Positions 1-10,098 of a stretch of DNA of 21,127 nt are shown here, piece by piece. Below the pieces are notes generated by a model, which made no database searches, was not told the DNA's origin, and worked only from the letters and a program-made list of their open reading frames with translations. Positions within the stretch are counted from its first letter, which is position 1; each line of letters begins with the position of its first letter. This DNA is from Irineochytrium annulatum (Eukaryota; Chytridiomycota; Chytridiomycetes; Chytridiales; Chytridiaceae), in contig JADGJL010000439.1 of the NCBI GenBank assembly GCA_027600665.1, positions 1 through 21,127 on the forward strand, in the 5' to 3' direction. A program made the translations under genes and the position numbers.

Positions 1-890
1 CAACTCCTTACAAAGATATAAAGAAAATAAAGATGAGATCCTAATGTATGATTTGAACTCTGGTCGTAATCGTCATAGTCCTCAAAGCCTTTGATCAATG
101 ACAAACGGATGGAGAGCCGAAACTCCTTTATCCTGCCGTATGATCACTGACGAAACAGTCCTTTTAGACTTCTCGTATCATGCCCTTCATCGCTTTGGCG
201 ATACGCGTGGTGTGCCCAGTGGCAACCCAAGGCTCTGCTATAAGTACGCGCTACGGGCGGGAGGTTCAACACCTTCGACATCACCTCGAATATCTCTCCG
301 CGCCGACTTGATCTTCACAACGGGCGACAACGGCGCGACGGGCTCTACTCCCCTTTCTCACCTACTTTCAACACTTATGAACTTACGTCGGAGCTACGGT
401 TCCGCAGCTTGACAGGGAGGGGACCGCAACAATACGTGCCCCGGTATCATTTTTTATCCCTCTTAGTGCCTCATTTACTTACATAACCGAGTTGGACCAT
501 CTCCGTTTTCGATCACTGCAGACACCTTTCACCGTCAACCACAACTCATTCCCATCATCCTTCGGCCTTGCTTCAGGCGTGCAGTGACACTAAGGGGTTC
601 ACTGTAGCCAGATGCCACCATTGGTCCTCTCATTCGTGTACCATGTATGTGACTTGTTTCAGGCGGCGTTTGGCCTGCTGTGGCCTGCTGTCGGTGCATA
701 TCATTATCATTCCTCCCTAGTCGCTACCCTGAGAGTCCACTTCAACCTTCAAAATTTGACTTCGCTAACGGATTATGTTTACCATTGGCGGGGGGTTTCA
801 CACTAGCATCAAACCACAATTAGAGATAAAAGGTTATTGAACCTTTGTGTATGTAAACATTTGCATGGTTATCCCATTCCACCTGACACC
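1..890. other. Upstream stretch with no recognisable gene
   Basis: I see no protein family here on either strand. Two + open frames (98-412, 104 codons; 612-806, 64 codons) resemble nothing I know and no splice junction joins them convincingly. Small structures are visible: a perfect 5-bp hairpin at 189-202 with a TTTG loop, and a 10-bp unit duplicated in tandem at 671-690. The stretch probably contains 5' regulatory sequence for the downstream synthetase gene and possibly the edge of another gene outside the window. No tRNA could be confirmed (see the rejected candidate near 208-283). Confidence 0.5.
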
Positions 891-998
891 ATGTTGTCCA
901 GCAAACAGCGGAGGCTCCTTGAGGAGGCTGACATAGAGCTCGTGGGCAAAGCAGAGGGAGCTGGGAACCCGTTGATAACCGCCCTCATTGAATTGCAG
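891..998 (+). other. Candidate upstream exon, unknown product
   Basis: An ATG at 891 opens 36 codons with coding-like composition (starting MLSSKQRRLL, ending LIELQ). They are followed exactly by a CAG|GTGTGC donor at 999 and a possible TTTCAG acceptor ending at 1037. That 39-nt intron would be in phase 0, and the reading frame continues open into the synthetase coding frame. It may be a 5' exon of an alternative synthetase transcript, an upstream ORF, or chance. I do not recognise the peptide, and no homology supports its translation. Confidence 0.25.
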
Positions 999-1058
999 GT
1001 GTGCATACGGGTATTTGGAAATAGACACGCATTTCAGTGGCTTGTACTATGTCTGTTG

Positions 1059-1184
1059 ATGAATCTTACATTTTTCTGCCTTTCGAGTCCAATAGCCAGG
1101 CTCATCCACACTGGCCCAGCGCGCACCGTCGTTAAAGCCCGCTTTTTGCCGCCGCGATTTGTCTTCCCACCTCCCTTTGCTGCG
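1059..1184 (+). other. Possible mitochondrial presequence of CysRS (alternative start)
   Basis: An in-frame ATG at 1059 lies 42 codons before the cytosolic-type start at 1185, with no intervening stop. The 42 residues contain no Asp or Glu and five Arg/Lys (including IARLIHTGPARTVVKARF), plus several Ser/Thr and aromatic residues, which is the composition of a mitochondrial targeting peptide. Fungi commonly make cytosolic and mitochondrial forms of one aminoacyl-tRNA synthetase from alternative starts of a single gene; that this happens here is inference. The base at -3 of the 1059 ATG is T (weak context) and that of the 1185 ATG is G (better). This would fit leaky scanning or two transcription starts. 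Confidence 0.5.
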
Positions 1185-3930
1185 ATGTCGTCCGCCGCCC
1201 AGCAGATCCAGCAGCCCACTTGGCACAAGCCGACGCCGGCGACGCCAGTCCTAAAGATCAGCAACTCCCTCACCCACACGAAGACCGAGTTCGTGCCGCG
1301 CGCGGGGATGAACGTTGGGTGGTACATTTGCGGGCCGACGGTGTATGCGCCGAGTCACTTGGGCCATGCCAGGTGAGGACATGGCGCCACAGAGGGCGAT
1401 GAACTGAAGGACATCAGGACATACATGACGTTCGACATTATTCGTCGAATTATGGAGGAATATTTTGGCTACCACATCACGTATGTCATGAACATCACCG
1501 ACATTGACGACAAGGTGTAAATTCGTTGCTTAAGTGGTATAAGCGTGCTAAAACGTAACTTCTCACTCCAATGCTACCACCAGATCATCATCACCGCCCG
1601 CCAAAACTACCTCTTTGATCAGAAGATGAAGAGTCTGACGGCGTTGACGCCATCCTTAGTCGATGAAGTCGAGGAGGCTTGGGGTGCGTTCCTCATCTCG
1701 ACCCTTGGGAAGGGGAAGCGTCTGCCGGAGGGTGCGACGATGCGTCAGAGATGGGAGAAGGTAAAGTCGGCCCCGAAACCAACGTTTGAGGAGATGCCGA
1801 AATTTGAAATGTGGGTCACGGCCGCCGTAAGTTTACCTGTCGCGGTTTCTTACGTCTCACGTGGATTTTAGACGCGCTCTTTGGCGGCGATCGACAAGGG
1901 CCGGAATGATATTGCGGCTGGGCACACGGGTCGCGATCTCGCCCAGCAATTGCTCGAGGAGAATAGGGACACTTTGTCAAAGTACATCGACGACAAGCTG
2001 GGGCGGACTGTAACGGATCCGGTGGTGTTCAGGGACTACGCGTATCATTGGGAGAAGCAGTATTTCAAGGACATGGACGCTTTGGGGGTAGGTGCAGCGT
2101 AGCCCTTGTGTTTGCGGCCGCTTCTTAATGTCTCGTGCAGGTTCGGAGGCCCGATGTCTTGACCCGCGTAAGCGAATATGTGCCCGAGATCGTTAAGTTT
2201 GTTGAAGGAATTATCGCCAACGGTTACGGCTACGAGTCAGAGGGCTCCGTATACTTCGATACGCCGAAGTTTGACCGCTCACCAAAGCATTCGTACGCTA
2301 AGCTCGAACCGTGGTCCGCGTCGAACGTTAAGCTTCTTCAGGAGGGCGAGGGCGACCTTGCCGTCACGAGCGGGGCGAGGAACAAGGCTGACTTCGCGCT
2401 GTGGAAGGCCTCCAAGCCCGGGGAACCGTCGTGGGATTCGCCGTGGGGTAAGGGCCGACCTGGTTGGCACATCGAGTGCTCGGCCATGTGCGGGGACGTT
2501 CTGGGGGAGAAGCTTGATATCCATTCGGGCGGCATTGACCTAGCGTTCCCGCACCACGATAACGAGGTAGCCCAGAGCGAGGCCTGCTTCGACTGCGACC
2601 AATGGGTGAACTACTTCATGCACGCCGGGCATCTGCACATTGACGGGCAGAAAATGAGCAAGAGTTTAAAGAACTTCACGACGATCGAGGTTAGTGTTGC
2701 CAGAGTCTCCGCTGAAGTTTTTGTGATGATTTATTTTTCTAACGGCTTCTAATAGGAAACATTGGAGAACTTCCCGGCATCCACGATACGGATCATGTTC
2801 CTTCTGCACTCTTGGGACTCCGTCCTCGATTACAAGCAATCGACGCTGCAAGAGGCTCGCGTATTTGAGTCTACGATCAACGTTAGCCAATTGTTTTATA
2901 CGAAATGCCTTCTAATGGCTGTATTTGACACGTTAGAACTTCCTCACGAACGCGAAAGCCCTCCTTAGCGAGATACGCTCCCGCAAATACGACCTCAACG
3001 GCGTTCACAACTTCCACGACGCCGAGAAAGCCCTCCTCGCTCACCTGGACCGCGCACAGGTCGCTGTGCATGCCGCTCTGTCTGACAACTTCGACACTTC
3101 AACGGTTATGAACACGCTTCGCGACCTTATCACCGCTGCGAATACTTACACCTCGCAGCGCAAGTCCTTGGCCAGCGCCGACGCCTTGTTCAAGGTGGCC
3201 CGCTTCGTGACGCGGATGATGAGGATCTTTGGCGTGTACCGGGACGCGAACCCGGCGGTTGGGGATGCTGCAGGAGGCGGGAGAGGTGCGGGTGGGAGCC
3301 TCGAGGAAACGGCAGGCCCGTATGTGCGTCTGCTTGCGTCGTTCCGAGACCGCGTGCGCGCGCTCGTGCGGTCTGGCGCGCCGGCGAGCGAGATGTTGGC
3401 GCTGACGGACACGCTGAGGGATCAAGACCTGGTTGATCTGGGTGTGGCGTTGGACGATCGGGACGACGGGACGGCGTTGGTCAAGTTTATGGACCGGGAC
3501 GTAATCTTGCGGCAGAGGGAGGAGAAGAGGGTAGCGACGGAGAAGGCGAAGGCGGAGAGGGAAGAGGTTAGGAGGGCGGAGAGGGCGAAGGAGGCGGAAA
3601 AGATTGGGAAAGGAAAGCTGAACCCGCGAGAGATGTTCCGGACTGCGGAATTCTCTAGGTGGGACGATAAGGTGCGTTCCTGAAGCCTAAACCTTCCCTT
3701 TCGCACAAACGTTAACCGTACCCAACCAAAAGGGCGTACCAACTCACAAGGCGGATGGAGAAGAAGTTAGCAAGAGTGGGGTAAAGAAGCTCATCAAGCA
3801 GTGGGAGGCTCAAGAGAAGCTTCATGAGAAGTACCTCAAGTTCATCGCCGAGAATGGTGGTGACGGCGGAGACTCCTCGCCGCCGGCAGCAGGCGCGTCT
3901 AAGCCTTCCAACTCCAGTGAGTGCCCGTAA
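1185..3930 (+). CDS. Cysteinyl-tRNA synthetase (class I), cytosolic type
   Basis: Attaches cysteine to tRNA-Cys. Exons: 1185-1372, 1418-1514, 1584-1826, 1872-2087, 2141-2689, 2756-2881, 2937-3671 and 3733-3930, about 783 residues (human enzyme about 750). Introns are 45-69 nt and the frame is kept across all of them. Visible landmarks are CGPTVY and the HIGH-box variant HLGH near residues 58-61, split from [10 protein letters not shown] by intron 1; NITDIDDK; the zinc-site elements [10 protein letters not shown] and HHDNE; and KMSKS at about 419-423. An eukaryotic-type C-terminal extension rich in Lys/Glu follows ([20 protein letters not shown]). The start at 1185 is the first Met of the cytosolic-type N terminus. 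The 3' end is ambiguous: a strong GTGAGT donor at 3917 with an acceptor at 3971 would replace the last codons and move the stop to 3974-3976. Confidence 0.96.
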
Positions 3931-4162
3931 CGTTTTGCCAATGCTTAAGGGTATAATCTGAACTACAATAGGATAACGTGACCACGGCGGTTGCTATCGT
4001 ATGATGACCGGATTTAAAGATAAATGGAGAATATATGATGGAGTGAATTTTTTATTTGCCATGTGCATACACAATTATTTTAATTTTCGGTGTATTTTAA
4101 ATGACAAGTTGTCGTCAACGCTTTTAACGGTACTTTGCAAACTTTCAAATCACTGACATCGA
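3931..4162. other. Convergent 3' intergenic region
   Basis: AT-rich gap between the CysRS stop (+) and the RSPH1 stop (-). It presumably holds both 3' untranslated regions and poly(A) sites. It includes T-runs and several ATTTTA-like stretches near 4050-4110. No ORF of note and no RNA gene was seen. Confidence 0.6.
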
Positions 4163-4909
4163 TCAAATTTCCACCGCAACTGGCGTTTGGAAAAATCTTG
4201 AATCATAGATCTGCTGAGTAAAGCCGTTCGAGAACGTGATTTTGGCCGGCAGGACCATTTTGTCATTTGCTAAAAGGCGTCAGGTTCGAACCGATTGGAT
4301 AGTATCGTACCTGTCCAATGACCAGATATTTTGTGATCAGCATGGATGATTTCCCCCTGACCGTTAAGTACCCCATCGACCCATACCCCCGTTTTCTGCC
4401 ATGCGCGTGTAAGTACACGTAAGGCAACAAAGAAACGACGAAAGATGTACTTTGCTGCCGCTCTTGTAAATGTACACTCCCTTGCCATCTTTCAAGTCGT
4501 TCTTCCAACCACCCACGTAAATATCCCCGTTGGCGTAGCTGTAGATACCCTCAATGCCGTGGCGTTTGCCGTCCATAAACCCGCCTGGCGAGGAGGCTGA
4601 TCAGACGACCGTACATACAGTGCCATCCTCACCCCTGTACTTTGATCCGTCCGGGTACACGAAGAAGCCGTTCCCGTTCCTCGAACCCCCCATGTATTCC
4701 CCAGTATACCGCGCACCGCCGGCCTTCCACTTGTAGACGCCGGGGCCGTTCCTTTCCCCGAGAGCGTAGTTCCCCTCGTAGATATCGCCGTTTGTGAAGA
4801 CATTCCGGCCATGGCCGTGCCTCTGCGACTCCGCGTTCCTCTCACCCTCGTAGACTCCGAGGCTCGGGAGTTCCTCCTTAAACTCTTCGTCGTCCTCGCT
4901 GGCGCTCAT
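4163..4909 (-). CDS. Radial spoke head 1-like MORN-repeat protein
   Basis: Predicted axonemal protein of the radial spoke head, which relays signals from the central pair to dynein arms in motile cilia. Exons on the minus strand: 4909-4633, 4584-4451, 4395-4311 and 4269-4163 (603 nt, 200 residues); introns are 48, 55 and 41 nt. After an acidic N terminus (MSASEDDEEFKEELPSLG) there are six consecutive MORN repeats, for example YEGNYALGERNGPGVY, YTGEYMGGSRNGNGFF, YRGGFMDGKRHG and YVGGWKNDLKDGKGVY. Repeat phasing continues unbroken across introns 1 and 2. The N terminus and repeat order match animal RSPH1, but the acidic C-terminal tail of the human protein (about 309 residues) is absent. The fourth exon is supported by frame and by VLPAKITFSNG-like sequence. 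Generic MORN proteins are the alternative assignment. It is the only flagellar marker in the window and starts 77 bp from the divergent RhoGEF. Confidence 0.87.
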
Positions 4910-4986
4910 CTCGATCTCTCCAGCAATGTGCCTCTGTCAACTAACTCCGAAAGGCAACTTTGACGCCTTGGCGAACCACAGGCGCG
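4910..4986. promoter_or_regulatory. Short divergent promoter region RSPH1 / RhoGEF
   Basis: Only 77 bp separate the start codons of RSPH1 (minus, ATG 4909-4907) and the RhoGEF gene (plus, ATG 4987). Both core promoters and 5' leaders must lie here or overlap the neighbouring coding sequence. I see no clear TATA box. Shared control is possible but not demonstrated. Confidence 0.45.
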
Positions 4987-7900
4987 ATGGACATTGAGGG
5001 CCTGATCAGCTCCCCGTCGCTGTCCAGAGTCGACGATGCACCTTGGGCAGACCAGTTTACTGAGGATACTAAGCCCTACGGCCGATCTAAGACCTCGTTT
5101 GCTTTCTCTTCAACACTGGACGACTGGCCTCCCACCGCCGCCCATGCCTCTGCAGGAGCTGGGACTGGAAACGCCGGAAAGAAGGACGCGGACTCTATTG
5201 TGGACGGCATCGACAGCGCGGGATTTCAATTCGTCTGCTATCACGCGGTCACTCGGTAACTCTCTTACTGCCGAACAAGACTCTGAAGTACTTGTCCAGC
5301 ATATATTTCCTGATGTATCTCTTCAGTATTGGAATGCAAGACCTTTTTGTGAGCATGCGTTTTACTGTGCTTTCATCCCTGTCCTACCCTGATACTTGGG
5401 CAGTTTTTCCGAGACGAGGCGCAGAAATACAAGATGGACTATCCAACGCTGAATACTTTTGGTCGAAAAGCGGCAGCAGGTCGTCTATACAATACGTTTT
5501 TGGCCAAAACGGCTGTTTCCCCTGTGCCTTTTAAGGCTCCAACATCTGTGGCCTTTCTGGTAGAGCTCGTCCGAAAGAGCATTGATGCGCCTGAACTATC
5601 AACATTTGACCTGTTGTCATACATAAGCATGAAGACTATGGAAGACGTGTACTACGGCGCTTCGTTGGAGAGCGATGCGAACGGCACGGTGGTGAACTTT
5701 TATGAAAACGCCCCTCGGGATAACCCTAATGCTGGCTTTCGGAAGTCAGCTTTTAACCAAGCGATGAGGAATGATTTGCGTAGGTCGTTCAGGTTTCTGT
5801 CATTCTCTTATTTTAGCAGGTTCCAGTCGAATCATTACGAGCCTGAACATAAGTAGAGTTGCCGAGCGTTTGATGGACATGTCAACCGACTTCTGTGCCG
5901 TGGACAATGATCGTGTCATTGCAACACTGGAGGGAATGGGGGTTGACTGCGAGCAATACAGAGTTCGTCTGCTGAGCAACAACGCTCCGACACTGCACAG
6001 GACAGGTTCTCGGAAATCACATGCACATACAATTAGTGCAAGCAGAGCAAAGAGCATGGGAAGCGTCGCGGATAAAAGAAAAACGCTTGACGATACCAGC
6101 GGGATCGACGTTGAGAGCCTGCGGACGGCCTACAGCACCAGTTCGGACCTGTCCCCTCAGTCACATGCATTCATTAGCTACATTGAGCGAGATCAGTTGT
6201 TTTGTGAATCTTGCTTTCGAATGTTTATGACCACGGCGGACGACTCAACCAGCGCCTATCGTTGTGAAAGTAGGCATATCTCGCTATGAACAAATCTGAC
6301 ATTGCAAGCTTGCAATTACGTATGCCATAAGAACTGTCGCAACTCGGTTCACGTGTCATGCGTAAGAGGCAACATCTCTACCGACTCGGTGTCTGTAGTA
6401 AGTGCCACATCTAGTAGCCGCATGACCTTACTCTTTCGTACGACAGATGCAAGAAGAAAAGGTGACACGCTTAAATGACAAAATCAATGCGATTCAAAAG
6501 GAAATTGACATAGAAACGAAAATACAAGATGGAATCATAAAAATGTCATCGGCGAAGCATCAGCTTTCATATCCTCCGTCCGCCGCTTCAAAGATGAAGC
6601 CTAATGCCGAAATGTCGTCTCAGACGGAAATCTCCATGAAAAAACTCGAGGCGTTACAACAGGAGCTGCATCGATGCAAGCTTCAGCTCGCTGCAGTCCT
6701 GACGGCTGCATCAACGTCCCCGCCGGCGTCGACGACAACAGGAAATAATGACGATACTAAACAGGGATCTCATAAGGACGAAGAAGTCATAAAGGTTACG
6801 TTCATGGACGTAAGCGGCAAGACGTCCTCGACTAGCGCGTTTATCGTTTCGCCAAACACAACCACGGGAATGCAGCTTATTACGCTAGCAGTGTTGAAGT
6901 TCAGATTACCCGGCGTGGAGTACGACTACAGTCTTACGTACAAAGGAGCACATGGAGGTATTCTTAGTTCCCTCGGCGTGGCTCATGAAACTTCGACTCA
7001 GATGATATCCCGATCATGTACGACGACGTACTAAATCGTTCTGGGGCGGATTTTTCCGCTAACGGGCTGAAGCTATCCTCTAAGGTGGGGAAATTATGGG
7101 TGAGCAATATGCCGTCCGATGTGGCTGACGGTAAATCTAGGTTCCAGTCAATTCCAAGGATGAACCGCTATCTGGGAAGCAGGGAGAGGTTTTGAGAGAG
7201 ATTATAGAAACCGAAAAGGCGTATGCGGAGGATTTGAAAACGATTGTCCAAAATTTTCTGAACCCAACTGTAAAGTGCGCTGCACTTTCGGAAAGCCAGC
7301 TTTTTGATTTGTTTGGCAACATAAAAGAGCTCTCGACGCTACACGACCTCTTATCTAAGCGGTTGTCTGATATAAAGGATGATGTTTCTACTACATTAAA
7401 ACTTGTCGCTCGGATATATGAAGATCACGTAAGCTGTGACATAGAGATATGTATAACTAAGCTATTATTTTTAATGTCTTAGCTTGAAGGGTTAGATATT
7501 TATAACGAGTACTGTGGGAATCAGCATAACTCCCGACGGCAATTGCAAAAATTCCGCAGCATACCCGTGTTCTCAAAAACCCTGCTGGTTAGGACGTCAG
7601 TTAATGATAGATTGTTTACCTTTTCGGTTAGGCATGCGAAAGCAATCCAAAACTCCATAAACTCTCACTTGCGGATTTCTTGGTCAAACCAATGCACAGA
7701 ATTACTCGATATCCTATTCTCTTCAAGCGGCTTTTGAGCCTAACCCCGAAAACCTCCGTCGACTACGACTTGATTGGCAAATTGATTGCGTCGATTGAAA
7801 AAAAGGTCCAAATGGTCAACAATACAGTTAGAGTAAAGGAATCAATTTACCGGATCAACTACATCGAAGAGAACATGGACTTCGGCGGGGTAACTGAAAA

Positions 7901-8781
7901 ATTCAAGATCGCAAATGGCCGCAGGGAGCTAATCTCTGAGCGAACATTTACCTACACCCGACGGAACGCAACGAACACATTAGACGTTGTTGCCATGCTG
8001 TTTTCGGACATTATTCTTCTGGTGAAGGCAAAGCGAGAGCAATTCCAGCTTTACCGACCACCAGTCCCGCTGGAGAGTTGTGTTATTATCGACGCACAGG
8101 AAACGACAGGTATTGCGATTTTACCTTGCCGAGCATTAATTCGGGGCTGCAGGGCCAACAAACGCAATACAGATTGTGCACCTTCAACATGAACCGCACA
8201 TCCTGACAGCCCTCACGGCATACGACAAAACCTGCTGGCTTCTCGAAGCAGAGGCAACACGAGCCGTATTCTGCTTCAGATTGCATCATTTGGAGTGTCG
8301 TCACTTGGGGCGACTCACAAACCTTCAACTTGACTTCTGTCGGACGCGGGTCTCGGGATTGAGCATTGCTGAACCATCATCTTCGCTACCGCCAAAGTCT
8401 CAATCATTGAGAAGGATCTCTTCTTGGGGTCATAAGTCCATCGACGATTGCGCCGAAGGAGGCGGGGGGCTGCGGGAAAACTCGCTAAAATATGAAACCA
8501 TCAAGATTGAGAAGAGGCGCTCGAAATCAGTGGACGGGTCTTTAGACGCAGACGATGCGGAATCGCGAAAGGGGTTGGGACTAACTGGTGATGAGAATGG
8601 TAAATCTAAGAGAAGTTCTCAACTTGGTAAGCGCGGGGTTTTCTCGCTTATGAAGAAATCGGATAGCAAGAGTCGGCCAATGTTGAGCTCATTGGGCAGC
8701 GGGGTAATCACGACGTCACTGAAAGCGAAAGGGGAGGAGGAAGCAAGCAGTGAGTGGATATTATCAGGACTGTCGCCATAG
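4987..8781 (+). CDS. Multidomain Rho guanine-nucleotide exchange factor (RGS-like, C1, DH, PH)
   Basis: Predicted activator of Rho GTPases at membranes. Exons: 4987-5232, 5280-5348, 5404-5779, 5817-6269, 6309-6397, 6447-6957, 7002-7099, 7141-7428, 7483-7587, 7632-8109 and 8153-8781, about 1113 residues. Order of parts: disordered N terminus; RGS-like helical region at about 88-185 (FLMYLFSIGMQDLFFF, later LYNTFL and STFDLL); C1 zinc finger at about 348-400 (H-x12-C-x2-C, then CNYVCHKNC and a final C); coiled coil from 412; ubiquitin-fold/RA-like region at about 523-614; DH domain at about 628-812 (REIIETEKAYAEDL, KPMHRITRYPILFKRLL); PH domain at about 820-940; Ser/Lys-rich tail. DH and C1 are clear; RGS-like and RA-like rest on weaker resemblance. 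Intron 1 is uncertain (alternative 5256-5326), the acceptor at 5816/5819 is a NAGNAG pair, and a GTGAGT near 8750 could extend the 3' end. Confidence 0.9.
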
Positions 8782-8936
8782 CCATAGTTTGTAGTAATAA
8801 TAGCAAGTAAATGTATTTAGTTTCTTTCGTTTGGTAGATTGGTGGTCAATACAAGAATATAATACAGCAGCACACATGCGTGCGTTCGGTATGAGCGAAT
8901 CAATATCGTCATCAAAAAAAGGCGGGCTATTGATAC
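8782..8936. other. Convergent 3' intergenic region
   Basis: 155-bp gap between the RhoGEF stop (+) and the RRM-protein stop (-). It is AT-rich with TAATAATAG and TGTATTTAG-like stretches, as expected for overlapping 3' ends. A + open frame (8831-9049) runs antisense into the RRM gene. It would be used only if the optional terminal intron of the RhoGEF were real. Confidence 0.5.
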
Positions 8937-10098
8937 TTATACAGCCGAAGCAGACTTCAGCAGCGGAGTCCAAGACTGTGCCTGCAAGACCCCCTCGACG
9001 TGCTTTCGCACTGCATCATCGGCCACCTCACTTCCAACAAAATATGTAAGCTCATCCGGGCGCAGGTCTTTGCGGCCGAAAAGCTCCGTGGCAACATCGC
9101 GGGCCGGCAGAGGTCCAAGAGCGCGGAGGAGAGCCAAGAGCTTCGACCCGTTCGAGCCGCAAATAACATCCATAGAAAGGAGAGTGTCGTTCTCGTCCCC
9201 ATACTCGTTGTCGGAGACCAGCACATCATCAGCAACGTAGCCGCCACAGAAAAGCAATGAACGAGCTGCGGAGGGGCGCATCTGGTTGCCCGGCGCGCGA
9301 TCAAACTTCGTTGGCGCGTTAGTCATACGCGTTGATGAGAAGGTGCGCTCGGGCGTTGATTGCGGTTGAATGGTTCCATTTCGTTTCACGATGCGAGCAA
9401 AAGTAACCACCTTTAATTGAATGGTTCGATTAGGATACATGACGAACATGAAGGGTCAGGGAAACGAACTACCAGGTTGGTCTCGGCTCGCAAGGCACGT
9501 CGGGCAGCACAAGCAAAATCCGTTCCCGAGAAATGAATGTAGCAATATTTCGAGTAGGACTGCGCTGACTCGTAACTGCGCGAGAAGTCAACAGGGTTCC
9601 CGTCCGCAAAAGCATACCCCTTAAAAATGTTGCCAACTGTTTGGATCTCTCGGGCGGCAAAGTTCGACGGCAAGTGAGTGATGTGCAGAACGTTAGAAGG
9701 GACAATGTCTTCATCCATCGGCTGAGGGTACGGCACGGAGTAGGCGTGCCTGGAGTATTCACAAGACGTAATGTACGGCGTCTTCGCAAGGAGAGGCAGA
9801 GCCGTCTCGGCCGCCAACTGACTGTTGAAGACCACGAACACAAAGTTCGTGTAAAACCCTGTTGAGGGTCGGAAATAAATGGTATTGAAGCTCAAATCGA
9901 CGAAGCGTTCAACAACCCAAGGGATCCGCACAAATACAAACCGATGAGCTTAAAGTCGGAGCAGCCGCGAGCGACCTGGTATATGGCGGACCGATCGACG
10001 ACGCCCGTCCGGAAGCTGATGTGAACCGTGACCTTCGCTGCGTTCTGGTCGGCTACCCCTTCCACGTTGCGCCCCGACGAGCTCACACGCAGGTGCAT
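8937..10098 (-). CDS. RNA-binding protein with two RRM-type domains, unassigned
   Basis: Probable RNA-binding protein of 338 residues. Minus-strand exons: 10098-9942, 9858-9473 and 9410-8937, with introns of 83 and 62 nt. The first RRM-like unit (about 22-78) becomes coherent only after splicing intron 1, giving LIGFYTNFVFVVFNS, an RNP1-like strand. The second (about 110-190) has NVLHITHLP as the RNP2-like strand, KYCYIHFSG as RNP1, and a closing ETNLVVTFARI that spans intron 2. The C-terminal 130 residues match no domain I know. The start at 10098 has A at -3; an earlier GTG-initiated reading begins just after an in-frame TAG. I cannot tie it to a named family, and RRM1 is atypical, so the specific role is unknown. 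Confidence 0.72.

Noticed and set aside
146..159. CTGACGA followed by GAAAC, reminiscent of a hammerhead ribozyme core
   Set aside because: The bases simply form a 4-bp hairpin (ACTG/CAGT). The GAAA element overlaps rather than following stem II, and no stems I and III are present.
208..283. tRNA-like pattern: GGAGG-TTCAACA-CCTTC arm and a 7-base acceptor-like pairing over 76 bases
   Set aside because: No acceptable D arm or anticodon stem-loop can be drawn, the T loop has A where a pyrimidine is expected, and the acceptor has a mismatch. Likely chance.
1374..3730. Apparent stops and frameshifts interrupting CysRS (and similarly all other genes), suggesting pseudogenes
   Set aside because: Each interruption is a short intron with donor and acceptor, and removing it restores conserved residues and phase. 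No decay is seen in any of the ten genes.
4280..4296. GGTTCGAACC, like a tRNA T-loop
   Set aside because: It lies inside the third intron of RSPH1 and the flanks do not form a T arm or any other tRNA arm.
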